NCBI GenBank assembly: GCA_002710765.1
Contig: PALK01000017.1
Location: 1-13,484, forward strand
DNA: 13,484 bases
Direction of reading: 5' to 3'
Origin: Rickettsiales bacterium
GTDB lineage: Bacteria; Pseudomonadota; Alphaproteobacteria; Methylaequorales; Methylaequoraceae
Numbering within the stretch: the first letter of the stretch is position 1; every line of letters begins with the position of its first letter. Made by a program: the position numbers and the translations under genes. Positions 1 through 5,091 of this stretch are shown in pieces. Under the pieces are notes generated by a model, which did no database searches, was not told where the DNA came from, and saw only the letters and a program-made list of their open reading frames with translations.

Positions 1-8
1 CTATCTGT

Positions 9-28
9 AAAGATCGCCAAAGATCGCC
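9..28. repeat. Tandem 10-mer AAAGATCGCC x2
   Basis: Two perfect adjacent copies (9-18 and 19-28). The core GATCGC recurs in both orientations in the palindrome at 397-406, so it may be a shared protein-binding site or iteron. A T6 run follows at 31-36. Confidence 0.75.
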
Positions 29-93
29 ACTTTTTTAGGGCCTTACACATTTCTCTGAGAGTTCCACCATCATGACTTTGGTTAGTTCCTACT

Positions 94-112
94 GTTGATA
101 TGAGATATCAAC
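94..112. repeat. Perfect inverted repeat, 8-base arms
   Basis: GTTGATAT and ATATCAAC are separated by GAG. This 8-3-8 geometry is typical of an operator for a dimeric DNA-binding protein. No gene starts next to it, so its target is unknown. Confidence 0.6.
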
Positions 113-257
113 TATTATTTTACATTGTTATGTATTGTTATAGTAAGGACTGTAATGGTTAATTTCTACTGATGGGAAGATAAATCTAACGCTGGGAGTC
201 CGCAGGTTTGAGAGGGTTTTTGGCAACTGTCTTTTAGTGGCGATGGTCATGAAAATA

Positions 258-290
258 AGATTCAAATCTGGAAGTTAGAGATTCAAATCT
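258..290. repeat. Two direct copies of AGATTCAAATCT, 21 bases apart
   Basis: The 12-mer occurs at 258-269 and 279-290. Each copy is itself an imperfect palindrome (AGATT-CA-AATCT). A 21-base centre-to-centre distance is two turns of DNA, so dimers bound at both sites would sit on the same face. This suggests an operator pair. No linked gene is visible. Confidence 0.6.
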
Positions 291-314
291 TTTTGTGGTC
301 ATTATAGTTACTAT

Positions 315-338
315 AGAAGACCGATCCGTCTGTAAATA
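315..338 (+). repeat. 24-base near-copy of a piece of the downstream glycosylase gene
   Basis: Positions 315-332 match 10956-10973 exactly over 18 bases (agaagaccgatccgtctg). One mismatch follows, then five more identical bases. The matching part of the glycosylase gene encodes its degenerate zinc-finger hairpin. The copy is in the same orientation, so an RNA read from the minus strand here would be complementary to the glycosylase mRNA. Confidence 0.7.
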
Positions 339-344
339 TTTACA
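331..344. repeat. Perfect 14-base palindrome TGTAAATATTTACA
   Basis: Self-complementary over all 14 bases, and it overlaps the end of the glycosylase-like 24-mer. It is operator-like. An AT-only palindrome (375-386) and GATCGCGATC (397-406) follow within 65 bases. Confidence 0.6.
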
Positions 345-396
345 CAAAAACAACGGCTACTCAATTCGTCGTTATAAATATATTTAGTAGGTAGAG

Positions 397-406
397 GATC
401 GCGATC
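397..406. repeat. Palindrome GATCGCGATC
   Basis: Perfect 10-base palindrome containing the GATCGC core of the tandem repeat at 9-28 in both orientations. It lies about 25 bases downstream of the TATA-like sequence at 372-382. Confidence 0.5.
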
Positions 407-570
407 TGAGTGCACGGCGTTGAATACTTTCTGAATCTTGATGTGACACCAATCATTAAATCCTAAAAAGGGTTACTGCGAGCCTGTTTATCATATATTT
501 ATACTTCCTACCCTTGCTAAATACACGCTATACGACGGACCTGATACACTGATCACTAACAAGTTACTTG

Positions 571-593
571 AACTGGGTGGGCACCGTCCAGTT
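571..593 (+). terminator. Hairpin followed by T-rich tract
   Basis: AACTGG (571-576) pairs with CCAGTT (588-593), and TTATTTTG follows directly. It resembles a hairpin terminator, or the 3' end of a plus-strand transcript starting from one of the upstream TATA-like elements. Archaeal terminators usually need only a T-tract, so the role is uncertain. Confidence 0.3.
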
Positions 594-655
594 TATTTTG
601 TATCAATAAATATATCTTCCGTTTCGTTTCGTGACATTATATAAAGTCTCGCCTA

Positions 656-675
656 CAAAATAATGAAAAAGAAAA
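656..675 (-). terminator. Oligo-T terminator of the leftmost minus-strand operon
   Basis: Read on the minus strand, the sequence right after the zinc-ribbon stop codon is TTTTCTTTTTCATTATTTTG. Such T-runs are the usual archaeal transcription terminator, and the position directly after the last gene of the operon fits. Confidence 0.6.
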
Positions 676-831
676 TCACTCTTCTTCGTGTATACTTTGA
701 TAATTATGAGCAGGAACTTTGATGGCGAGGTCTGCTTGACAAGTAGGGCACTGTAATAATAAACATTTATAATTAGCGACTTCCCAAGAACGGTGAAGAA
801 TTAAAGTAGAGTCACAGTTGAAACACTTCAT
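676..831 (-). CDS. Small zinc-ribbon protein, 51 aa
   Basis: A 51-residue protein with two Cys pairs, C3-x2-C6 (CFNC) and C28-x2-C31 (CPTC), separated by 21 residues. This is the layout of a minimal zinc ribbon that probably binds one zinc ion. A short acidic tail (HEEE) ends the protein. Its ATG is five bases after the stop of the methyltransferase gene on the same strand, so the two are probably co-transcribed. A T-rich terminator follows. Phages and archaeal viruses often carry such mini-ribbons as transcription or DNA-binding accessories, but nothing here names the partner. Confidence in coding comes from the Cys spacing and operon position. Confidence 0.65.
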   Translation of the reverse strand: MKCFNCDSTLILHRSWEVANYKCLLLQCPTCQADLAIKVPAHNYQSIHEEE

Positions 832-836
832 AGTTA

Positions 837-1424
837 TCACTCGGGTGAAATAATGACATGAGTTTTATTTTTGAACTCGCCACCAGTTTCATGGTTTACA
901 GTTATCTTACCATTTACCAATTTGGCGATGTCTTCGGCTACGACCAGTTCGTCAGGACGTTCACAATCGTCCACAATAATATATTTACCTTGAAACCAAG
1001 CAGGATGGTCTTGAATGAAGGTTAAGATTCCGGCTCTTCCGATCCAACCATCTATTTCGCTGGCAGAAACATAATCAAAAGTTCCAGTGCAAGGCCCATC
1101 TATAATAACTAAATCAAAGTTATCGTCTTGTAGTCCTGCAGATAAGGCTTCATGATTATACCATAAAGTATCAGGATATTTATCTTGCTTCGGAGTGGGA
1201 CTAAGTGGGGCATGAATATATTTACTGCGATGAGGGCCAACATTAAACCGAGTAGCCAAGTTAAGCCATTTAGCATTATCTTCTACCGATATGACGGACC
1301 AGTGTTTTAGTAATTCATGTGTTCCAGAACCACTACCGAACTCTAAGATAGTCTTGCCTTCGGGCAGGATACTCTTAATATCTTCATAAAGTTCTTCACT
1401 AATGGCCCATTCTCCGAAACCCAT
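837..1424 (-). CDS. Class I SAM-dependent methyltransferase
   Basis: A Rossmann-fold methyltransferase that would transfer a methyl group from S-adenosylmethionine; the substrate is unknown. From the ATG chosen here (196 aa), motif I is ILEFGSGSGT at residues 26-35, the acidic end of strand 2 is VED at 47-49, and strand 4 carries LVIIDGP at about 105-111. The chain has no target-recognition domain, so a small molecule, sugar or protein is as likely as DNA. An upstream in-frame ATG at 1439 would add MYTLS. I prefer 1424 because the minus-strand TATAAG at 1448-1453 lies 29 bases upstream of it, the spacing seen at other leaderless genes here, but only 14 from 1439. The zinc-ribbon gene follows after five bases. 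Confidence 0.85.
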   Translation of the reverse strand: MGFGEWAISEELYEDIKSILPEGKTILEFGSGSGTHELLKHWSVISVEDNAKWLNLATRFNVGPHRSKYIHAPLSPTPKQDKYPDTLWYNHEALSAGLQDDNFDLVIIDGPCTGTFDYVSASEIDGWIGRAGILTFIQDHPAWFQGKYIIVDDCERPDELVVAEDIAKLVNGKITVNHETGGEFKNKTHVIISPE

Positions 1425-1447
1425 AGATAGGGTATACACGATACCTA

Positions 1448-1453
1448 CTTATA
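1448..1453 (-). promoter_or_regulatory. TATA box of the methyltransferase operon
   Basis: Minus-strand TATAAG followed by TAGGTAT, 29 bases upstream of the ATG at 1424. It sits inside the last codons and stop of the preceding gene. The extended TATAAGTAGGTA form resembles the sequence in front of the primase gene (CATAAGTAGGTAG). Confidence 0.6.
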
Positions 1454-1454
1454 T

Positions 1455-2045
1455 CTAACTAAAGTATTCATCTACAGGTTCAACTCGGTTTTCTAAATTA
1501 TAATAATCTATGTATTCTTCAATAAAGGTATAGTTAATAGTTCCAAGACTGTGAGCAGGTTTCAACTCCATTCCGGACTCAAACTCTGTCCGGTCTTTAC
1601 TTTTAGTAAACCCATATGAACCACTGCCAGATGCTGAGCCATAATCATATACTTTTACTTTGAAATCCATAAAAGATTCAGACATACTTCCTAAATAATC
1701 AAAATCTCGGAGATCTGCTGGGAAGGATTCTCCAATACGAACAAAGAACCATTCTGATTCAGGATAAGTTTCATTATCTTTAGCCATTAGTTCTACCATG
1801 TTGTTAATATCTCCTTCAGGATTATAAGATTGATACCACTTGGTTCTTTCAGTAGACATAATTTGCCACACGGGATAGATGTAGGGTGTTCCATAACGAT
1901 TACCAGAATTACTATCATATTGTCCCCACATAGTATCTTCAAACACCTCTTCAGGAAGTTTACCAATAGTTTTTTCAAAGAGTCTTTCAATCTTATCTGC
2001 TATTTCGGCAGTATAGCCAAAGTAAACATCAGAATAGTGACCCAT
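1455..2045 (-). CDS. Viral MGYRS-like family protein, 196 aa
   Basis: Function unknown. The N-terminus MGHYSDVYFG, a central TKWYQSY (68-74) and FFVRIGESFPAD (100-111) match in order the N-terminal half of the protein at 12081-13067 (MGYRSYGFFA, WKWYSGY, AFVRVGEEYPD). That pattern is common in small uncharacterised proteins of tailed phages. The tail is Ser/Gly/Tyr-rich (about 133-148) and acidic, with no Cys cluster, signal peptide or membrane segment. The gene diverges from the one at 2114 across 68 bases that hold a promoter for each strand. It may be transcribed separately from the methyltransferase gene, which has its own TATA box. Confidence 0.8.
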   Translation of the reverse strand: MGHYSDVYFGYTAEIADKIERLFEKTIGKLPEEVFEDTMWGQYDSNSGNRYGTPYIYPVWQIMSTERTKWYQSYNPEGDINNMVELMAKDNETYPESEWFFVRIGESFPADLRDFDYLGSMSESFMDFKVKVYDYGSASGSGSYGFTKSKDRTEFESGMELKPAHSLGTINYTFIEEYIDYYNLENRVEPVDEYFS

Positions 2046-2066
2046 GGTTTAGGATGGTCTTGACTG

Positions 2067-2073
2067 CTATATG
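2067..2073 (-). promoter_or_regulatory. Putative TATA box, minus strand
   Basis: Minus-strand CATATAG, about 26-28 bases upstream of the ATG at 2045. It is a weaker match than the plus-strand box in the same divergent region. Confidence 0.45.
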
Positions 2074-2081
2074 TAGTTAAG

Positions 2082-2090
2082 TATAAATAA
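2082..2090 (+). promoter_or_regulatory. TATA box (TATAAATAA)
   Basis: Consensus archaeal TATA box starting 32 bases before the ATG at 2114. This fits a leaderless or nearly leaderless transcript. No Shine-Dalgarno sequence precedes that ATG. Confidence 0.7.
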
Positions 2091-2113
2091 CTGTTCGGTG
2101 AAGACTGGTTACT

Positions 2114-2377
2114 ATGAAATCACTGCGTAATCCCATGTCCGATCATCAGGACACAGACCACTTTTCCTACAATAAAAGTTGGGAAGAGATTGAGGCTATG
2201 TTAGACAAGGCCGAGCGCAAGATGAACAATTGGATTACTGTGTTTTATGAGGCACAAGCCCGTAATAATAAAAGGGTTATGAAAGATGCTGCTCGTAATA
2301 AGAAAGCATTAGAAGGAGTTATAAAGACTCTACGGTGGACTTTAGGAGATAAAAACATCAAGAACCCATTGAATTGA
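2114..2377 (+). CDS. Small helical protein, 87 aa, unknown
   Basis: Not recognised. The first 20 residues are polar and probably flexible. From about residue 22 (SWEEIEAMLDKAERKMNNW) onward the sequence is strongly helical, charged and amphipathic, with a Lys/Arg-rich second half, which suggests a helical hairpin or short coiled coil. There are no Cys residues and no membrane segment. The start is supported by the TATA box 32 bases upstream. The gene at 2387 follows after nine bases on the same strand, so they form a two-gene operon. Confidence 0.7.
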   Translation: MKSLRNPMSDHQDTDHFSYNKSWEEIEAMLDKAERKMNNWITVFYEAQARNNKRVMKDAARNKKALEGVIKTLRWTLGDKNIKNPLN

Positions 2378-2386
2378 TGTGTTAAT

Positions 2387-2905
2387 ATGGTAGTTAAATC
2401 AGCCACGAAAAAGAAACTAATGGATATGGGTATCCCTGAAGAAGTAGCACATTTATTATCGGACGATAGAAAGTGGGCCGATGCCAGTGGGATGCAGCAG
2501 TGGGATACTATAAAAGATTTAATGAACCGACCTTACCAAGAGTTCGTAGATATAATTAGACCCGTCATGAATCATTATCCTTTCAAGAATGCACCCGTAG
2601 AAAATCTTATGCTGTGGCACGGTATAATTGATGAAGAGTTTGTCAACCAACATCATATAAAACCTGAAGAAGCAGTATTTTATACAGGCGTAGGTCATGT
2701 AATGTATCTGGGTGGTGGTTCTCCTGTTCCAGCCATCAAAAATCGTTTAAAGCAATATGTGGAAGGTTCTGCTATTCCAGAATACAAAAAATGGAACGAT
2801 GAATCATTAGACTCCAAGCGGTTGAGATTTCAGAAAGCATGGTCACCCGTATCACTACATCATAACTCTATTAACTATAAGATGGTTTGGTTTGACTTAT
2901 TTTAA
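2387..2905 (+). CDS. Unknown protein, 172 aa, helical N-terminus
   Basis: Not recognised. Residues 8-35 (KKLMDMGIPEEVAHLLSDDRK) form a short helical unit resembling UBA-like or small DNA-binding helix pairs, but this is only a shape similarity. The middle is rich in His and aromatic residues (MNHYPF, LMLWHG, NQHHIKP), and the C-terminus is aromatic (MVWFDLF). No catalytic motif, signal peptide or membrane segment is visible. No Shine-Dalgarno sequence or strong TATA box precedes the ATG, so it probably relies on transcription from 2082. Its TAA overlaps the stop codon of the convergent membrane-protein gene within the four bases TTAA. Confidence 0.75.
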   Translation: MVVKSATKKKLMDMGIPEEVAHLLSDDRKWADASGMQQWDTIKDLMNRPYQEFVDIIRPVMNHYPFKNAPVENLMLWHGIIDEEFVNQHHIKPEEAVFYTGVGHVMYLGGGSPVPAIKNRLKQYVEGSAIPEYKKWNDESLDSKRLRFQKAWSPVSLHHNSINYKMVWFDLF

Positions 2906-3069
2906 GCCACTAAAGCCAATCCTACTAAAGCAGAAGTTCCTAATACTTTGGCACCGACTAATCGTTGGTTAGTTTTGAGAACACCTACAGAATATAAGCC
3001 GATAATAATAGCATCAATAAGCAGAATGGTAGCAATTGAGTTGGGTATACCTAATGTTGAGCCTTTCAT
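2902..3069 (-). CDS. Two-helix small membrane protein, 55 aa
   Basis: A 55-residue hydrophobic protein with two predicted membrane helices at about 9-30 and 40-55, separated by a short polar basic turn (KTNQR). No signal peptide or Cys. It is the last gene of the minus-strand surface-protein operon, starting five bases after the stop of the preceding gene, with AAGGA about 11 bases upstream of the ATG. Small size and two helices would fit a holin, a membrane-anchoring partner or a virion membrane protein; none can be chosen from the sequence. Its stop overlaps that of the convergent gene ending at 2905. Confidence 0.65.
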   Translation of the reverse strand: MKGSTLGIPNSIATILLIDAIIIGLYSVGVLKTNQRLVGAKVLGTSALVGLALVA

Positions 3070-3074
3070 ATTAT

Positions 3075-3659
3075 TCACAATCCTTTGAGTAGACTTGCAC
3101 CTGACGAGATCGCAGTAGAGGCTACATATGCATCAGGATGACGCATCATAAATGTATAATTAGCAAGAGCACCCAGCACTATAACTAAACCTATGCCACC
3201 TAAGATATATCCTGCGGGACGATTCCATCCAAACAGAGGTTTAGAGTCTGATGCCGCAACTGTAGTAACTACTGTTTCTTTATCTGTATCTAAATTAGTT
3301 TCCTCGGGTTGCTCTTCACCGCCGGGACCCAGTTCAGGAGTGGTGGTATTGCTACCTTCCTCATCTGCAGACATGGTATCTACACGTCTTAAAGTTATTT
3401 CAGGTAGTCCTGAAGTATATTTAGGTTTCGCTGTGAGTGTGCCATCAGGATTAGTAGTAACTACATATCCATCTTCCCAAGCATCTAAAGTTTTGGTAGC
3501 ACCATCATCACCTTGCCAGAGAGAAGATCGTTGCCTGTCATTAAGATATGTCCAGTTAAGTTCATTTGATGGGCCACCATAGAATGCAGATACATTTTGT
3601 AAGTCATCGCCAACCCATTGGGTTAGAAATGGTGCGTTAAATAAGTTATTTCCAAACAT
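3075..3659 (-). CDS. Putative surface protein with C-terminal membrane segment, 194 aa
   Basis: Family not recognised. Residues 1-90 form a compact Trp/Asn-rich domain with no signal peptide. Residues 95-140 are an acidic Thr/Pro/Glu-rich linker that is probably disordered. A hydrophobic helix lies at about 150-170 (GYILGGIGLVIVLGALANY), followed by a 24-residue tail containing MRHPDAY. This head-stalk-anchor plan matches the TSP1 protein encoded just upstream. The ATG is four bases after that gene's stop, and a further small membrane protein follows, so all belong to one operon. A virion spike, an adsorption protein or a lysis component are possible. Confidence 0.7.
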   Translation of the reverse strand: MFGNNLFNAPFLTQWVGDDLQNVSAFYGGPSNELNWTYLNDRQRSSLWQGDDGATKTLDAWEDGYVVTTNPDGTLTAKPKYTSGLPEITLRRVDTMSADEEGSNTTTPELGPGGEEQPEETNLDTDKETVVTTVAASDSKPLFGWNRPAGYILGGIGLVIVLGALANYTFMMRHPDAYVASTAISSGASLLKGL

Positions 3660-3663
3660 GATA

Positions 3664-4560
3664 TCACTTCTTCAAAGTTATTAGTAATGCTACGAAGGCT
3701 AATCCTCCGAGTCCGTAAAGTAAGAAAGGAGTTTGCGTATCGTCATCAGTATCGTCGTTATTATCACCTTCTCCACCTGTTCCTCCACCGCTGGTAGTAA
3801 TATTGGTTACACCAGTTTCACAATCTTTTGTTTCTTCTTCTGATAAATGAGGGCAGACGCTACCGCCTCCAGAAGCAGGAGTTGTAACAGTTCGGTTGCG
3901 AGTTCGGGTGCCACATTCATCGTCTGACCAAGCCGACCATTCACTCCACGCACTAACTACACAATTTACTGGGTCGCTTCCACTGCTGCCACCATTACCT
4001 GAACCACCCGTATCCGGGGTTTCTTCATAAACATCTATGAGAGAAATATAAACTTCATCATCAATAGATTTATCTGTATTAGTATATAGATCTGTGCCCT
4101 GAACTTTTATGTCAAACCGAGCAATACCTGTCCAATCAGAATCTATGTCTACTTCTAAATAATCTCCGCCTTTGAGGATAACTATGGTAGAATCACTATC
4201 TTTAGATACGACTCCATAAGAACTATCACTAAATTGGTCTTGGAATCTTTCTTGGAATCCATATTCACCACGAGTTTCAAACTTAAACTCTAATTTAACT
4301 TGATAACCATCTCTAACTTTTATTTTCACGGCACCTGATTTGGTGCTTCCACCATCATAATTAGATAAACCTAATTGATTATCATTAACCCACCACCAAC
4401 GTCCATCGTCCATGGCATCGCCTTCTGTTCCACGAATAGTAAACTCAGAAAAAGGTCCTGAACTACAGGTTTCGGTAGTAGCAGATCCAGAATCAGTGCA
4501 CAGGGCTTGAATAGATTTAAGTGTCCAACCAGATACTTGTTGCCAACCTTCTAAAACCAT
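3664..4560 (-). CDS. TSP1-domain protein with C-terminal membrane anchor, 298 aa
   Basis: Probable virion-surface or attachment protein. Residues 1-180 are beta-rich with many aromatic and Asp residues and look like a carbohydrate- or ligand-binding head. A Gly/Ser linker (184-195) leads to a thrombospondin type 1 repeat at about 199-247: the Trp ladder WSEWSAWS (205-212), Cys at 200, 216, 236 and 247, and an Arg-rich strand TRTRNR. A Gly/Asp/Thr-rich stalk (258-277) precedes a membrane helix at about 279-295 ending in LKK. No signal peptide is seen. An in-frame TTG at 4575 overlaps the stop of the collagen-like gene; I chose the ATG at 4560, preceded by GAGAGTGAAGGGA. TSP1 repeats are mostly known as animal and protist adhesion modules, so one here is unusual. 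Confidence 0.85.
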   Translation of the reverse strand: MVLEGWQQVSGWTLKSIQALCTDSGSATTETCSSGPFSEFTIRGTEGDAMDDGRWWWVNDNQLGLSNYDGGSTKSGAVKIKVRDGYQVKLEFKFETRGEYGFQERFQDQFSDSSYGVVSKDSDSTIVILKGGDYLEVDIDSDWTGIARFDIKVQGTDLYTNTDKSIDDEVYISLIDVYEETPDTGGSGNGGSSGSDPVNCVVSAWSEWSAWSDDECGTRTRNRTVTTPASGGGSVCPHLSEEETKDCETGVTNITTSGGGTGGEGDNNDDTDDDTQTPFLLYGLGGLAFVALLITLKK

Positions 4561-4571
4561 TCCCTTCACTC

Positions 4572-5015
4572 TCAATTATCACTGATAAAGTTATGTCTAA
4601 TCTTGAACTCGGCACTACCCAAATCATAAGAAGCATTGGAGGTTGGAAGAACATGGCCATTCAAAGCAATACCATCAATTTCTAAACTATTACCGCTCTT
4701 CCGAGCAACTTGAAGTATTCCACGAAGTTGTGCTAATTCGGCAGAAGTTAAATCTCCTCCAGTTCCGGGTGCACCGTCTTGACCATCCTGTCCAGCATCT
4801 CCTGTTGGACCTTTGTCCCCAATAATACCTTTATCTCCTGTTGGACCCTTGCTTCCTGTATCTCCTTTATCACCGATTGGACCTTTCGGGCCGGGCGGAC
4901 CTTGTGGACCAGCAGGGCCTTGACCTTGTGGGGCTTGTTGAGATACTGGCCTACCCGGTTGTCCTAATAAACCACTCCATGGGGCCTCAAATAGATCAGA
5001 TTGAACGATTCCCAT
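4572..5015 (-). CDS. Collagen-like fibre protein, 147 aa
   Basis: Residues 33-86 form 18 uninterrupted Gly-X-Y triplets, rich in GPx and GDK, which would fold as a trimeric collagen-like rod. Residues 1-30 are a short N-terminal head. Residues 88-108 could be a helical trimerisation segment (LTSAELAQLRGILQVARK). The end (123-147, with LPTSNASYDLGSAEFKIR) matches the motif seen near the C-terminal modules of tailed-phage fibre proteins, but stops where those usually continue with a beta-rich tip or chaperone domain. The likely role is a thin virion fibre or attachment rod. It is the first gene of the four-gene minus-strand operon. A strong Shine-Dalgarno (GGGAGGTGG) lies 10 bases upstream of the ATG. 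Confidence 0.88.
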   Translation of the reverse strand: MGIVQSDLFEAPWSGLLGQPGRPVSQQAPQGQGPAGPQGPPGPKGPIGDKGDTGSKGPTGDKGIIGDKGPTGDAGQDGQDGAPGTGGDLTSAELAQLRGILQVARKSGNSLEIDGIALNGHVLPTSNASYDLGSAEFKIRHNFISDN

Positions 5016-5025
5016 ACCTTTATTG

Positions 5026-5034
5026 CCACCTCCC
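5026..5034 (-). promoter_or_regulatory. Strong Shine-Dalgarno of the surface operon
   Basis: Minus-strand GGGAGGTGG, ending 10 bases before the ATG at 5015. It is the best Shine-Dalgarno in the window and stands before an operon-leading gene, unlike the leaderless pattern elsewhere. It implies a leader, which fits transcription from the TATA box at 5062-5069. Confidence 0.6.
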
Positions 5035-5036
5035 GA

Positions 5037-5044
5037 CTATTTAA
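5037..5044 (-). promoter_or_regulatory. Alternative TATA-like element, minus strand
   Basis: Minus-strand TTAAATAG starting 29 bases upstream of the ATG at 5015. If used, it would give a leaderless mRNA that excludes the Shine-Dalgarno sequence. Confidence 0.35.
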
Positions 5045-5061
5045 TGGTTACCATCGCAGCA

Positions 5062-5069
5062 TTTATATA
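5062..5069. promoter_or_regulatory. TATA box shared by two divergent operons
   Basis: Plus-strand TTTATATA is 28-30 bases before the ATG at 5092. Read on the minus strand, the same bases are TATATAAA, about 54 bases before the ATG at 5015. This would place a start site about 25 bases upstream of that gene, so that its leader includes the Shine-Dalgarno sequence. One TBP site could thus serve both operons. Confidence 0.55.
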
Positions 5070-5091
5070 CCAGAAGCAATAAACTCTTAAT

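Larger units (their letters stand above)
1..655. other. Gene-free, repeat-rich region; candidate control region or origin
   Basis: No convincing coding sequence was found on either strand; the longest ATG-initiated frames I traced by eye are about 20-40 codons and lack a promoter at the usual distance. The stretch holds a tandem 10-mer (AAAGATCGCC, 9-18 and 19-28), a tandem ATTGTTAT repeat with 10-base period (124-143), an 8-3-8 inverted repeat (94-112), two copies of a 12-mer 21 bases apart (258-269, 279-290), a 14-base perfect palindrome (331-344), a 12-base AT palindrome (375-386), GATCGCGATC (397-406) and a GC-rich hairpin (571-593). TATA-like elements occur near 372-382, 489-500, 606-614 and 638-646. 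Such clustering fits a regulatory region, replication origin or ncRNA locus. That reading is inference. Confidence 0.5.

Noticed and set aside
127-249. Minus-strand 40-codon ORF in the gene-free region
   Set aside because: No TATA box at the expected distance, no Shine-Dalgarno, no recognisable composition or motif, and no neighbour in an operon.
258-290. Two TTCAAAT sequences resembling tRNA T-loops
   Set aside because: The flanking bases do not form a 5-bp T-stem, and no acceptor or anticodon arm could be found upstream on either strand. They are better explained as a repeated 12-mer.
1-660. Viral mini-CRISPR array
   Set aside because: The 24-mer matching the glycosylase gene could look like a spacer, but it is not flanked by matching repeats of CRISPR length and would target the virus itself.
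663-722. Plus-strand 19-codon ORF starting 25 bases after a TATA-like box
   Set aside because: It runs antisense into the zinc-ribbon gene and coincides with that gene's oligo-T terminator; its Lys-rich start is just the terminator read in reverse.
3193-3582. 129-codon plus-strand ORF opposite the 194-aa surface protein
   Set aside because: Low-complexity Ser/Val/Pro composition derived from the Thr/Glu-rich linker on the other strand; no promoter and no fit to the minus-strand operon.
4560-4580. Frameshift joining the collagen-like protein to the TSP1 protein
   Set aside because: The overlap at TTGA could suggest a broken fusion, but there is no slippery sequence, the downstream gene has its own ATG, and such short overlaps occur elsewhere in the window.
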